64,000 bases of DNA from Triatoma infestans (Eukaryota; Arthropoda; Insecta; Hemiptera; Reduviidae), in the NCBI GenBank assembly GCA_011037195.1, contig JAAEAF010004355.1:1-64000 (forward strand), read 5' to 3'. The notes beneath the pieces are model-generated. The model worked only from the letters and a program-made list of their open reading frames with translations. It was not told the DNA's origin and ran no database searches. The position numbers and the translations under genes were made by a program. Within the stretch, counting starts at the first letter, position 1; each line of letters opens with the position of its first letter. Below are positions 11,338 through 23,238 of the stretch, piece after piece.

Positions 11338-12269
11338 ACTTTCTCTTACTCCTAAATTGCAATCGTGCCAAATTTTCGATATCGAGTTTTCATCGGAAAT
11401 ATCCGTTTTGAGGTCCTTTGAGTTCAAAAAAGTGGTTTTTAGAAAGTGGTCTCTCTGTGTGTGTGGTGTCTGTCTATCTGTGTGTTTGTATGTGAACAGC
11501 ATAACTCTAAAACGAAAAATCGTAGAAAGTTGAAACTAGATATTCTGTTTAGGTATCTTCATGGGATCTAACAGTAGGTCATCTGTCAAAATTGCTCCAC
11601 TGGAAAGTGCCACTTTTACTGTTTTTTTCTATATCAACTACGCAAACAATAATCTACAACTTTTATTTAAAACATTTCTGTGGGAAAATTCATTTCACTG
11701 GGCCCTTTAGGGGGAGGGATGGGGTTAGGTTTTCTTCTAAAGTGCTATTTTAGTTTACTACACAATTCTGTAATCTAAATATTATTAATTAGAATTAAAT
11801 GTGTTGTTGAAATTTCGAGTTTGAAAAAATCGGAAGTGCGTTTTTACTGAAATGTATTTCATGGGTATTTTCTTGAAAACGGCTCCAAAGATTTTCTTTA
11901 GACTAGGTACGTGAACTACACATATAAAGAGCTACAACTTTTATTTGAAACATTTCTCCTCGTAATGTCATTTAAGGGGGCTTTTGGGGGGAGGGGGCTA
12001 TGTTGTTTTCTGAAATGCTATCATAGTTTGATTATATATACCATCCAAACAGAATTAATTAGAAATAAATAGATGGCAAAAATTTCGAGTTTCAAGGAAA
12101 TTCGTAAATCGGAAGTGCGTTTTTACTGAACAGTTTGTTCAATTTTCGATGAATTTCGACGAACTCCGACGAATTTCATTAAATTTGGTTCAATAACTGT
12201 AAAATTTGTCAATTACAATTTTGGAAAAATGGAGTAAGAAAAAGTTGTGTGAGTGTTTCACACCAGATT
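11338..12269 (+). mobile_element. HEL family copy, full length
   Basis: Begins ACTTTCTCTTACTCC after five T and ends TTTCACACCAGAT in a T tract. The palindromic partner of the 5' hairpin is eroded (TCCTAAATTG instead of TCCTAGTAAG). The GT microsatellite is short. Both tandem units and the third partial unit are present. Confidence 0.95.
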
Positions 12270-12304
12270 TTTTTATTCATATAGTATACTTTAAAAGGTT
12301 ATCA

Positions 12305-12830
12305 TCGCAAATAAATTTTCCTCTTCGAGGCCGTTTTATGGCTACTGTCGTTTCCATGGGTAACCAGGTATCCCCCATTCTTAATGGCCTTAGCTGCCTC
12401 TCCAAATTATTTGAAGGTGGGATTCGCTTTTGAGCGTGATCCGTATCGTCGTGTTGGTATCGTTTCTCTCCGTCTTCAACAGATCTCATTTCCATAGCCT
12501 AGAGGAGGCAACTTTCATCTGAGAGTTTTATGGCCCAGGATTCGCTTCCACATCAAGAACAGAGACAAAAGTTGAGCGGTAAGCTGCCATTTCGTTTCTT
12601 TGACAACTTCTCGTTTACTCAGAAGCTTTCTGGTTATAGTGGATAATATCTTCCTTCCATAGGCCATTTTTGCGTTAATTTCTACCTTTAATTTTTCACT
12701 CTCACTTATTTTCACTCCTAAATACTTAAAACATGGAACCTGGTCTATCCCCTGCCCTTTGTTGGAGCTGTTCATCTGCATATCTGTCTTGTCCTGGATA
12801 TCTCCACACACTTGATCATATTTATAATAT
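12305..12830 (-). pseudogene. RTE-like LINE reverse transcriptase, C-terminal remnant
   Basis: The minus strand codes for FKYLGVKISESEKL, then EINAKMAYGRKILS and KLLSKREVVKETK (12515-12811). In a second frame follow SESWAIK and AMEMRS (about 12480-12545), the typical thumb and connection of endonuclease/reverse-transcriptase LINEs of the RTE/CR1-like type, whose intact forms read YGxExWxL and EMRFLR. Frameshifts separate the blocks and the catalytic core is absent. A HEL copy ends 36 bases away. Confidence 0.75.
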
Positions 12831-13365
12831 TAATAGGGGGTGTCAGGTATCAATTATGATCTGTGAAGCCCCATAGAGGGTAAGCGCAGAAGCAGGCAGC
12901 CTCACCATAGCGCTAAGGAACCATGGGCCAATCCCTCATATCCTTGAATGTAACAGATTAAAAGAAACAATAAGTAAGAATAAAGCCGGATATGAAAATA
13001 AATATAACCAAACTTTTAGAAATAGTCATTAATTTGTTTCAAATGTTGCAGTAGATGTATCGTGTGTAAACATCTGAAATCTCCATTCCATTTACACTTT
13101 CATTGCAAGGTTCCCTTGACCTTTAAGTTCCCCTAAATGACCACTGAGGGATGGTCCATATTAGTGTATAATCAGGAGGCTTCTAATTATAGATAATGAA
13201 ACTATAAAAATTCTTATTGAATAATTTATTAATACTTTTAAAACATTGTCCTGTTTTAAGTTTTGTTTTAAAGAAGTTATACTGATCTAGCGAGATTTTT
13301 AGTGATATAATTTATATAAAAATTTCTTTTGGGGATCATCAGTTTTATACTTTCTGCCTGTTTTT
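12831..13365. other. No gene seen
   Basis: AT-rich intergenic-type sequence without recognised motif. Confidence 0.4.
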
Positions 13366-14394
13366 ACTTTCTCTTACTCCTAGTAAGAGGAAGTATTGTA
13401 ATCGTGACAAATTTTCGATATTGAGTTTTCACAGGAAATATCCGTTTTGAGGTCCCCTGAGTCCCAAAAAGTGGTTTTTAGCAAATGGTCCTGGTGTGTG
13501 TGTGTGTGTTGTGTGGTCTGTGTGTGTAGTATGTGGATGTATGTATGTTGTATGTACACCATAGCTCAAAAACGAAAAATCGTAGAAAGTTCAAACTTGA
13601 TATTACGTTTAGTTATCACCATGGGATCTGACGGTGCGTTATGTGTCAATATTCCTCAACCTGAAGTACCACTTTACTAGTTGTTTTTTTTACGTTTTTG
13701 CAATTTTCTCAAAAATGGCTCCGAAGATTTTCTTTAAACTTACTATATCAACTACACATACAAAGAGCTACAACTTTTATTTGAAACATTTCTCCAGGAA
13801 AATTCATTTAAGGGCACTTCTGTGGGAGGGGTGGGGTTAGGTTTTCATCTTAACTGCTGTTTCAGTATATTAGACAATTCTGTCATCTAAATAATGTTAA
13901 TTAGAATTAAATATGTTGTTGAAATTCCGAGTTTGAAAAAAAATCAGATAACCGGAAGTGCGTTTGTTTTTGACACTTTACTAAATGATTCTTTCATTTT
14001 TTCCGCGATTTTCTCAAAAATGGCTCCGACGATTTTCTTGAAACTTCGTATACAAAATAAAAATGCAAAGATCTACATCTTTTATTTAAGACATTTCTCT
14101 GGAAAAATTCATGTAAGGGCAGTTTTAGGGGAGGGGTGGGGTTGCAGCTTCCCCTAAAGTGCTGTCACAGTTGATTATACAATTCTATCATCCCAACAAA
14201 ATTAATTAACAATAAATAGATGGCCAAAATTCTGAGTTTTAAGACAATTGTAAGCCGGAAGTGCGCTTATACTGAACAGCTTTCTTCAGTTTTCGACGAA
14301 TTTCGTTATATTTGGTACACAAACTATAATATTTGTCAATTATAATTTTGAGAACAGAAGTAAGAGAAAGTTGTGTGAGTGTTTCACACCAGAT
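13366..14394 (+). mobile_element. HEL family copy, full length
   Basis: Begins ACTTTCTCTTACTCCTAGTA with an intact 5' hairpin, has a GT-rich microsatellite (13494-13555), two full tandem units and the third partial unit, and ends GTGTTTCACACCAGAT. Confidence 0.96.
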
Positions 14395-15214
14395 TTTATA
14401 TCCACCTAATGAGAGGAGTTCATTATAGACAAATTAGTTGTTAACAAATGAAATTTTCCCCTTTAATTATAATTTAGTATTTTTTTATTTATAATTTTCA
14501 CCTTATTTTTTAAAATGAAAAACATTATCTTATTATTAAGTAATTATTGTATATATTCAAAGAAAACAAAATTATTCTTGATTAATTTATTGTTTCTTTC
14601 ATCATGTTTTTTTTTTCTCAGTAAAGGATATAAAACAAATTAGTTTTTGATGGATTCTTTGTACAAAAGTTGCTTTGATCGATTATTAGATATCCGACAT
14701 CAAAAGAGTTATATTAACTTTTTTTTATTTTATTTTTTTTTATTCTTTTTTTTAATTACCTAATTTGTTTTATTATTTTCATTAGCATTAATAAGGATTA
14801 ACTTTTAGGTTTTTTTTTCTTTTATTTCTTTTATTTGAGCGTTTTTATATGAAATAATAAGAACCGTCGTTCAGTTTAGGAATCTTGACAGTGATTTAGT
14901 GTTTTTGTTGAGGTAATAATGTTTTTGTTGTGGCAAACAAGGGCACTGAATTTATATTACCATTCCAAGAAGGTTCCCCAGTCCAAGCTATAAAACCCAA
15001 TTTCTTAATTACATTTCTGCATAACTAGCCACTCAACTTTGTTATACTTTATTTAACACTGTATTATTACTTAATTGAATTGTCACTGAAATTTTTCGAA
15101 ATGGAAAGTATGAATGCTTTTGTTTACAAACTTCTCACATAAAATATATTTCAAGCAAATAAGAATTCGTATGAAATCTCGATTTTTATGAAGAAATATA
15201 ATGTACAATTTTGT
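14395..15214. other. AT-rich stretch, no gene seen
   Basis: Poly-T and AT-rich sequence with no supported feature. Confidence 0.45.
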
Positions 15215-15300
15215 GAATCATTTTTCATGCTGATAGGAGAATAGCTATGATCATGTCAAATTACGAAATTTGCATTCACCGGAAATATGTATCCTAGGTA
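15215..15300 (+). mobile_element. HEL family 5' fragment, diverged
   Basis: ATCATGTCAAATTACGAAAT and TTCACCGGAAATATGT match the start of the family. It abuts the next, minus-oriented copy. Confidence 0.65.
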
Positions 15301-15311
15301 CAAAATAAATT

Positions 15312-15937
15312 TCAGGAAAAACGCACTTTCGGTCATCCGATTTTTTCAAACTCGGAATTTCAACAACACATTTAATTCTAATTAATATTATTTAGATGAT
15401 AGAATTGTATAATAAACTGAAATAGTATTTTAGAGGAAATCTAACCCCCAACCCTCCCCCAGAAGTGCCCTTAAATGAATTTTCTCGGAAGTATGTTTCA
15501 AATAAAATTTTTAGCTCTTTGTATATGTAGTTGATATATATACCAAGTTTTAAGAAAATCGTCGAAGCCATTTTTGAGAAAATTCCAAAAAAGTAAAAAA
15601 AAATCAACTAGTTAAGTGGTACTTCCTGTTGACGAATTTTGACAGATAACGTACTGTCAGATCCCATGGTGATACCTAAATGGAATTTCAAGTTTCAACT
15701 TTCTACGGGTTTTCGTTTTTGAGCTATGCTGTTCAAATACATACATACATTACATACACACACACGCAACACACACAAACGCACACACACACCACACGCC
15801 ACATGACCCATTTGCCTTAAAAAGTACTTTTTTGACTCAGGGGACGTCCGTCAGAAACGGATATTTCCGGTGGAAAACCCGATATTGAAAATTTGACACG
15901 ATTACAGTACTTTTTACTAGGAGTCAGAGAAAGGAGA
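15312..15937 (-). mobile_element. HEL family copy, 3' truncated
   Basis: Runs backwards from within the second tandem unit through the first unit and a CA-rich tract (15736-15800) to ACTAGGAGTCAGAGAAAG, the 5' hairpin. The CAGA end is missing. Confidence 0.93.
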
Positions 15938-16061
15938 AACGGTTTTTCACAAGGTGTGTGTAAAAGCATAGTTCAAAAACGAAAAAATCTTGACATTCCA
16001 TTTGGGTATCACCATAGGATCCTACAGGAACTTATCTGTCATAAAATACAGTAAAATACAT

Positions 16062-16190
16062 TTGATTGCGACTACAGCTATCGATTAGCTAAACCCTCTT
16101 TGTATGCAGCTATTGTTTAATATCATATCTCTGTTTTCCACGGCTGGACGATATGCATAAAAACTTTCGTCTTTTACCACTGACGTTCAA
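16062..16190 (-). repeat. Short dispersed repeat, copy 2
   Basis: Reverse complement of 10775-10909. Here it sits between two pieces of a HEL copy, so it is probably a mobile sequence that inserted there. Confidence 0.75.
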
Positions 16191-16284
16191 CTACAAGTAC
16201 CACTTTACTGAATAGGTCTTCTAGTTTTTGTGATCTGCTTAGAAATAGTCCTAACGATATTCAAAAACTTCGTATACTTCACGT

Positions 16285-16800
16285 GAATGAGATGATTGCC
16301 GCCCTGGTAAGGAAAGGCACAGCATCTCCCTTTTTGAGGCTTGAACTCTTCTATGGGAAGAACTTAGAAATGAGGAGGAAGTGAATAGAGCATAGCTCTG
16401 GAAAATCGTTCCAGGACTGAGGCTTGCTAAGACCTGTTTGGGCGATTATAATCAGAAAAAATCTGAGGCGTGCAACAGTTTAAGCAAAAATAGGCTTCGG
16501 GTACACCTGAAAAAGCAAGGCCTAGAACACTATAGCATCTGCAGATTCTTGGTGGGGGTTGATGAAAGAGACTCCAATACAACAAACTGCGATGCTATGA
16601 TCCAGAGAAGATTTGGAATATTGGTAGTTACCAGCGTTGAAGGAAGATACTCTCCCTAGAACCTTCCCAGATCCTGAGATTCCTCAGAGATCTTGATCTG
16701 GAAGGGGTGCCTTTGGTGAGTAGTCCTACCCTTTGCACCAGTGGGCTCGCATAATAGTCCTCTTCTGATCGCAGTGCGGTATAGTAAAAAAAAGGTAGCC
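16285..16800 (+). pseudogene. LINE C-terminal tail (RNase H-type LINE)
   Basis: A 73-codon frame (16438-16659) contains LSKNRLRVHLKKQGLEHYS, then CRF, and downstream CDAMIQRRFGIL. This resembles the tail of R1/LOA/I-type LINE proteins, where HLxKxGL is followed by a Cys-Cys-His-Cys cluster and an RR(F)G block. The usual TGHC segment before HLKK appears deleted. FLRDLDLEG follows in another frame (about 16680-16710). Only the tail is present, so it is a 5'-truncated insertion in an old HEL copy. Confidence 0.6.
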
Positions 16801-17258
16801 TATTACGTGGCTAAATGTAGCTCATTCACTTTTATTTGAAACATTTTTCGAGGAAAAATTCATTTCAGTTCCACTTCAGGATATTGAAGTGGGTCTCTCG
16901 CCTATATGGGAATTAAATTTGTAGCTAAAATCGGAACTTGAAGAAATAAATATTTGTGAAATTGAATTTCCTGAACAATTCTTCAGATTTCTGCTATTTT
17001 CTGTAGTATCTTTTAAACTTGGTAAAACTAATTACTCATTTGAAGACCTATCGCTTTTGTTTGAAACGATTTTCCCACAAAAATTATTACTGGGTTTTCT
17101 GAGGAAGTTGAGACGCTAATCATTTATAGTTAAGGTTCCGCCAACTATTTAATATTAAAGACTATAAAGAATAATACAGATTCCAGGCTTGAAATTGTCA
17201 TTTCAAACTTAAGAATTGGTAAGAAAAAAGTCTTGTCAGTCTTTCATACCAGATTTTT

Positions 17259-18399
17259 GCTTTCTCTAACTGCTGTTAGAGGAAGTATTTATTGTAATCA
17301 TGTCAAATTTTCGAACTAGAGTTTACACCGGAAATATCCGTTTTGAGCAGTTTTTAGAAAATGGTCTGTATGTGTGTGGAAAAAAATATCTCCAAAAACG
17401 AAAAGTTGCAGGAAGCTAAAACTTGATATTCTGTTAGGTACTACCACCGCATTGGACACGAATATTTCGGGCATAATCATTCAACCGAAAGTGCCACTTT
17501 ACTAAATTTTTTTTTTTTTTTTTCAGTTTTTGTGATTGTTTCGAAATTGTCTCCAACGATTTTTTTTGAACTTAAAATATCAACTACACATACAAACAGC
17601 TATAACTTTTATTTGAAACATTTCTCTGGGGAAATTCATTTTGGGGAGAGATAGGGTTATGGTTTCCTCTAAAGTGCTAATTCAGTTACTACACAATTCC
17701 ATCATCTAAATAATATTAATTAGAATTAAATATGTTGCTGAAATTCCGAGTTTGAAGAAAATCGGATGACCGGAGGTGCGCTTTACGGAGGGTTAGACTT
17801 TTCTCTGACATGCTATATCTATATATTAGTAAAACATATTGAATGTGCTGCTAGAATTCCTTATTTGAAGAAAATTGGTTAATTGTTGCCAGTGCGAATT
17901 TGTGAAATGTGTTTTTGGTCTTCCTGTAATTTCCTCCATTAAAGGTTTCATAAACATGGTACTTGCTGGGCTCTTCTTCTTCTTCTTCTTTCGTGGCACT
18001 ACGGTTCTCGAAGGACCTTGGCTTCCTAAACCACTCTCTCACCACAAAGCGATTCTTCTCCATCTTCTTACGCCCAGGCTCCTCATATCTTCTTCGGCGT
18101 CATCTCGCCATCTTTTCCTCGATCTTCCTTTTTTCCCTCTCCTGGGTGTCCATCTAGCAGTTTCTTGGGGACTCTCTATGTGCTTCCAACCAGCTCAACC
18201 TCCCTCTTCTTATTCAACCCACGAAATCCTGCTCTTGATATAGTTCTTTTAATTCTTCATTTTTCCTTATCCTGCACCAATCTCCCATCTCATTGGGCTA
18301 AAGATTTTTCCGAGAATCTTTGTCTCCGTGGGATCTATCAAACAATTATCACTACGTAAAGTCCAGTAAGAGATTAGTTGTGTGTTGTTCACTTCAGAT
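17259..18399 (+). mobile_element. HEL family copy (diverged subfamily) split by a LINE fragment
   Basis: Starts CTTTCTCTAACTGCTGTTAG and follows the family to about 17965. A minus-strand LINE tail then intervenes, and HEL sequence resumes near 18355 to end at CACTTCAGAT. The 5' stem CTCTAAC/GTTAGAG keeps complementarity despite changed bases. The 'accaccgcattggacacg' segment marks the diverged subfamily. Confidence 0.8.
17965..18315 (-). pseudogene. RTE-like LINE, 3' end of the reverse transcriptase frame
   Basis: On the minus strand the sequence codes for KGRSRKRWRDDAEEDM, then RSLGVRRWRR (about 18030-18145). This is the Arg-rich RGRPxxRW block and the W-containing tail that close RTE/CR1-like endonuclease/reverse-transcriptase proteins. 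An in-frame stop and changed frames show it is dead. It is inserted within a HEL copy. Confidence 0.7.
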
Positions 18400-19429
18400 T
18401 TTTTTTTCTAATAGTTTTTAATGGTATTCGAACGCTTAAATAGTTTCAAGAATTCAACCGTGGGATTTCTTCATAGGCTGGAAGCATTTTAATGTAAAAA
18501 AAAAAAAGCAAAGCAAAAAACATATTTAAAAAAAAAATGAATTCCCAGACCCCCCCCCCTCCATCAACAGAAAACAAATGTGACTAGTTTTAATTTTCCA
18601 AATTTGGTATGAAGTCTTCTTATTTACCAAAGCGGCTACTTTCTATTTGAATGCCTGAAGCAATGCAAGTTTATAAAACGCTTCATGCCTCGTTCTATTT
18701 GAACTTCCCTGTAGATGATAAAATTCACATAATACTTGATTAAAAAGGCTTAAACCGACAATAATGGGTCGCCAGAACTTAAATATCATGTCCATTGAGG
18801 AATGTAGAACAACATTTGAAATAAAATATTGAGTATATCTATTTATTGAGTAGTAAGATGAATAGATGGTCTGTGAAATCCGAGCTTAGCAATTTATGAT
18901 GTACAAGATGTTATGATGTGCCGCCACTATGTTATTTGCTTTGACATATTGATGATACTTGCAGAACTGTTACCACTATCTGGTGGAATTGTGTCAAGGC
19001 TGAACTACTCAGTATATAGGGCTCCTGCTATATAGTATGTGATCTATATATCCATAAACATCATATCCTGAAACACATATTAGTGACACATTTTTTTCCA
19101 CACACGCAATAAATTATTTTTTATATCTCCAGAATAGTTCAAAAGTGTAATTTTTTCTGCTTCTGAATTTTGTGAAATTGTAATAAGTTTTATTTTTTTA
19201 TTACTTCCTCTTACCGCCTCAGTATTTATTTTTCCACATTCGGTAATTTATTGAAAGTTTGCAAAGGATCTAGGAGAAGTTGTAATTTTTTTTATTGAAA
19301 ATTGTTGATGTCACTGTTCTGTTCATAATCACTGCACTCATATTCTGTGGCAAAGTAATTGAACCAAATTAGAACCGAAAAGTCTTCTGCAAACCCTCAC
19401 ACAACTTTTCTATGGGATATCTTCGTTAT
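18400..19429. other. No gene seen
   Basis: AT-rich sequence with an A tract (18497-18508) and a C run (18550-18561). No coding or RNA feature is supported. Confidence 0.45.
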
Positions 19430-19990
19430 TACGTATCTTCCAGTTTTATTTTTGATAGTTGATCTACTTCTTCATTCTTTATATGTCTTTCGTGAACTTT
19501 GATCCATTCTATGTTAATTATCTGGCCGCCTGTTTCTTCTACTTGAATGATCCATCCGCGAATGTCCACTAATAATGCTGAGTGTATTCTGTTGTTTTAT
19601 TATTGTATCTATTGTTATTTGACTGTCTATGAAAACATTTATGTATTTTGAATTGATTCATTACACTTGAAATAATATCCATTCCCAAGCTCTCAGCTAT
19701 TGTAAGAGCTTCCGCTTGATTGTTCTAGCACTATGGATGCAATCTGAATTTTTGAGCCGTATTATATTCTTCTTCATATATATTATAAAAGCTCATCCTA
19801 CATTATCTTCTATTTTCAAACCATCGGTATATAAATCTCAATCAAATTTCCTTTCCTTCATAGTCTTTTCAATTTTCTTGACTTTTCTGGGATGTAGCCA
19901 ACTTCTCTTATCTTTCCTCTTCATCTGTTTTTCACGATGTCACATAATTTTTTAAGTTTTATTGAATTAGGCAATTAAATCGGGGCTTCA
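19430..19990 (-). pseudogene. LINE RNase H domain remnant
   Basis: Minus-strand pieces give the RNase H order: LYTDGLKIEDNVG (about 19800-19838, first catalytic Asp), a degenerate AEAL-type block (about 19690-19720), VFIDSQITIDTI (about 19605-19640, third acidic residue) and IEWIKVHERHIKNEEVDQL (about 19455-19515, the final His/Asp segment). Frames change between blocks. It is a fragment of an I/R1/LOA-type LINE; no reverse transcriptase is seen next to it. Confidence 0.68.
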
Positions 19991-20984
19991 TATGATATGA
20001 ATCTATAACGTTTTTTATCATACGAAGAACCATAAGCCATTAGAGAAATTCAGATTGTATTTATTTTTTAAGATAAGGTTAATTTTGTGCTTTTATGTTT
20101 AAAAAAAATATTAATAAATAATATAATAAGAATTCTGGGAGAAAGCTAAAGATGTATGTTGTTTTTTGTTTTTTTTTACACTTGATATTATTGCATTTTT
20201 CTATTGTTGTCGATATTAACCAAAATAAGATCCGCTTTGGCAACTTTCATGTGTCAATGATGGTCGTGTACACGTTCGCTTCTCCCAATGCTCTATATCA
20301 ACTCAACAATTAACTGTTTAAAGTCAACTTTCTAATGTTAAGGACTGATTTCAATGGTGGTTTGTCCGTTGCGGTGGTAAACACTAAGTTTTTTTTTATA
20401 TTATTTTAAATAGACTGTTTTTTTTTTTTTTGTGGTTTACGACTTGTTGAGTGTATGCCCTAATCGACGATTTCATACTGTTTGGCAAAAATTAGCAAAC
20501 GCCCGAAACTGATGGGTAATCACCTTACAGGGAAAAGATTGCTTATTTGTTTGTAACTTCGTTTGTAACTAAATTGTTTAATTTAATTGTAATTGTAACG
20601 CATGTTTAATTGACAGATCTAAACAACATCCCTGCGGACGAAACTGAAGCAACACGAACTTGATATTACTATACAAGAGTCCCCACTGTGTAGCTCTCTC
20701 AAAACACACTCCTTCATTTTTGTACTTCTGTCCTAATCACGTTCTATATACTATATGATATGTTTATAAAAGGTGATTAGGACAGAAGGACCTTTATAAA
20801 CTACATGACTCCCGCAAGGGGTATCTGTTGCATGCAATTACTTGGGGAGTAGCGACCCCACGGGTTACCACAGCTCAGTACTCCATACACTTCGTCAGAA
20901 CACATTTAAACTACATACTTTCTACACTTTACAGACAAGGACAGACACAGTACACAAACTAGGGGTCTTCGTCCCTAGATAATT
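19991..20984. other. Mostly unique; one inverted repeat
   Basis: No gene is supported. CTTCTGTCCTAATCAC (20725-20740) and its exact inverse (20773-20788) can form a 16-bp stem with a 32-base loop. Confidence 0.5.
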
Positions 20985-21130
20985 GGTGTAAGCCAAGGGA
21001 AAAGGAAGGGATTAGCTCAGTGGTAGCACACTAGACTAGCAACGCGGAGGTCCCGGGTTCGAATCCAGCATGCTGCCCTTAGATTTTCTCTTCCTAGGAG
21101 CCTCTACAACTCACATGAGCAGTGTTGTCT
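20985..21130 (+). mobile_element. tRNA-derived SINE
   Basis: Contains a clear A-box-like TTAGCTCAGTGGTAGC (21012-21027) and a B box GGTTCGAATCC (21056-21066) with near-tRNA spacing. The body AGATTTTCTCTTCCTAGGAG is shared with the copies at 8497-8780 and 49287-49375. The anticodon stem does not pair, so it is a SINE and not a functional tRNA. Confidence 0.82.
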
Positions 21131-21944
21131 GTAGCTAGAGAACCTCAATGCAGAGTCCATCAATTACAAAACAGACAAGACCACATCACGTCCACCTACA
21201 ACATGTTCAGTTTTTTCTACAATGAGTCCTTCCACCAACAGAATACACTCTCCAAACTTTTCACAATTTCTCATTCTCTTTCCTTTTTTTCTTTCTCGGC
21301 TTTTTTTTACTTTCTCTTACTTCTGTAAGAGAAAATATTGCAATCATGTCAAACTTTCTATATCAAGTTTAAACCGGAAATACACGTTTTGAAGTTTCCT
21401 GAAGTCCCAAAATTATTACTCTTATCATTCATAATATAATTTTATGATTCAAATAATAGTAATTAAAATTAAATATGTTGCTAAAATTCGGAGTTTAAAG
21501 ATCATCGGTTAACCGCAAATGCGTTTTTACTAAACATTTTCTTCCAATTTTATGCGAATTCCTTTAAATTGGTCAATTATCAACTACACACATGAAGGGC
21601 TACAATTTTTATATGAACATTTCTTTGAGATAATTCATTTAATGGTTTTGGGGAGGGGGGGATTATGTTTTTTTTCTTTAAAGTGCTATTTTAGTTTATT
21701 GTACAGTTCCCTCATGTATGTAATATTAATTACAATTAAACATTTTGACAAAATTCAGTGTTCGAAGATATTGGTTTGATTGGACAATATTGGTATACTG
21801 AACAGTTTTATATCCATTTTCTGCCATTTTCTCCATAAAAACACCGATGGATTTCATTAAATTTTGAAATAATAATGATAATAATAATAGTACTTTATTG
21901 AATATCATAATACAATAAATATGTAATATAAAGTTTACAATATA

Positions 21945-23238
21945 CGAGGGTGGTTTGAAAAGTTCTCGGAATGTACTAGAAAGAAGTGTCTTACCTCGGT
22001 GGAACTGCTTTTATTTTTCAACATAGTCTCCCTGTAGACTAATGCATTTGGTCCAGCGATGTTCCAATGCCTTTATCCCATCTCGAAAATGAGATTCCTC
22101 CAGGCCTGCAAAGTACCTCTCCAATTCGGCTGTCAGTTCTTCCGTTGTAGGAAATCTCCGTCCACCGAGGAAAATTTTCAGCTTGGGGAAGAGATGAAAG
22201 TCTGATGGTGCCAAATCAGGTGAATAAGGTGGATGTGGCAACAATTCGTACCTCAGTTCATGAAGTTTTGCCATGGCAATAACACTTGTGTGCGGGCGGG
22301 CGTTGTCCTGATGAAAGATGACTTTCTTCCTTGCCAAACCAGGCCTTTTTTCGCGTATCTTTTCCTGTAGTTGGTCTAGGAGGTTTGCATAGTATTGCCC
22401 CGTAATTGTTTGGCCAGTAGGAAGATAATCTATCAGCAGAATGCCTTTTGCATCCCAGAAAACTGAGGCCATGACCTTTCCGGCCGAACGTACTGCCTTT
22501 GCTTTCTTTGGTGGTGGTGACTCAGCATGTTTCCACTGCTTTGACTGCTGTTTTGTCTCTGGGGTATAGTAGTGGACCCAAGTTTCATCTGTAGTCACAA
22601 ACCGGCGCAAAAAATCTTGTTGGTTGCGCTGAAAACGGGCCAGACTTTGTTCGGACATTTCCAATCTGGTGCGTTTATGGTCCAATGTCAAGAGCCGCGG
22701 CACCCATCTTGCCGATAATTTTTTCATTCCCAATTCTTCGGTTAAAATGTGATATACCCGTTCAGATGACATCCCTATAGCTTCAGCAATCTCTCGCACT
22801 TTCAGTCGACGATCCTCCATGACCATTTTATGCACTTTTGCGATAAATTCTGGGGTCGTAGCACTTTTTGGCCGTCCACTACGCGGATCATCATCTAAGC
22901 TCTCCCGACCAAATTTAAACTCGCTGGTCCACTTGGCAACAGTTGAATATGAAGGAGCAGAGTCCCCCAGTGTGTCCTGAAAGTCGGCATGAATTTCCTT
23001 TGCTTTCTTACCTTTCTTTACAAAGTACTTAATCACTGCTCGAATCTCAGTTTTTTCCATTGTCACAAATCACTACGCGGGAACAACAACAAAGAGTCGT
23101 CACTACCACTCTCCTGCAGCAAGAGCACTGACGCGCCACGTGTTCACTGACAAAGGATGTGTGATTATTGCGCGGGAACCTCGTTGCTCTAGCACTGACA
23201 TCTAGCGGTGATTGCGAGAACTTTTCAAACCACCCTCG
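21945..23238 (-). mobile_element. mariner transposon, full length (1294 bp), apparently intact
   Basis: Ends CGAGGGTGGTTTGAAAAGTT and onward match as inverted repeats for 28 bp with one mismatch at position 25. TA flanks both ends (21943-21944, 23239-23240). Size, single intronless transposase frame and TA target are those of a complete mariner. It lies in an old HEL copy. Confidence 0.97.
22011..23066 (-). CDS. mariner transposase, DD34D, intact
   Basis: The 351-residue protein would cut the element at its inverted ends and paste it at TA. Residues 1-110 hold two helix-turn-helix regions that bind the ends, including DDPRSGRPKS (59-68) and the linker. WVPRLLT (121-127) is a variant of the WVPHEL box. 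The catalytic triad is complete: Asp160 in TTDETW, Asp254 in FHQDNARPH and Asp289 in YSPDLAPSDF, with 34 residues between the last two. GKVMASVFWD (196-205) and overall length fit the irritans-type mariners, an inference from memory of the family. There are no stops or frameshifts. I take the start at MTMEKTE; the second Met two codons on is equally possible. It is probably competent, or recently so. Confidence 0.96.
   Translation of the reverse strand: MTMEKTEIRAVIKYFVKKGKKAKEIHADFQDTLGDSAPSYSTVAKWTSEFKFGRESLDDDPRSGRPKSATTPEFIAKVHKMVMEDRRLKVREIAEAIGMSSERVYHILTEELGMKKLSARWVPRLLTLDHKRTRLEMSEQSLARFQRNQQDFLRRFVTTDETWVHYYTPETKQQSKQWKHAESPPPKKAKAVRSAGKVMASVFWDAKGILLIDYLPTGQTITGQYYANLLDQLQEKIREKRPGLARKKVIFHQDNARPHTSVIAMAKLHELRYELLPHPPYSPDLAPSDFHLFPKLKIFLGGRRFPTTEELTAELERYFAGLEESHFRDGIKALEHRWTKCISLQGDYVEK

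Larger units (their letters stand above)
15939..17254 (+). mobile_element. HEL family copy interrupted by two insertions
   Basis: Diverged HEL sequence is present at 15960-16055, 16190-16280 and 16805-17254, ending in TTTCATACCAGAT. The gaps hold the dispersed repeat at 16062-16190 and a LINE tail at about 16285-16800. The divergence and nested insertions mark it as an old copy. Confidence 0.7.

Noticed and set aside
17875..18243. A 122-codon plus-strand frame
   Set aside because: It is antisense to the minus-strand LINE tail at 17965-18315.
20985..21075. Functional tRNA gene
   Set aside because: A and B boxes are good, but the anticodon stem does not pair and the downstream body is shared with other copies, so it is a SINE.
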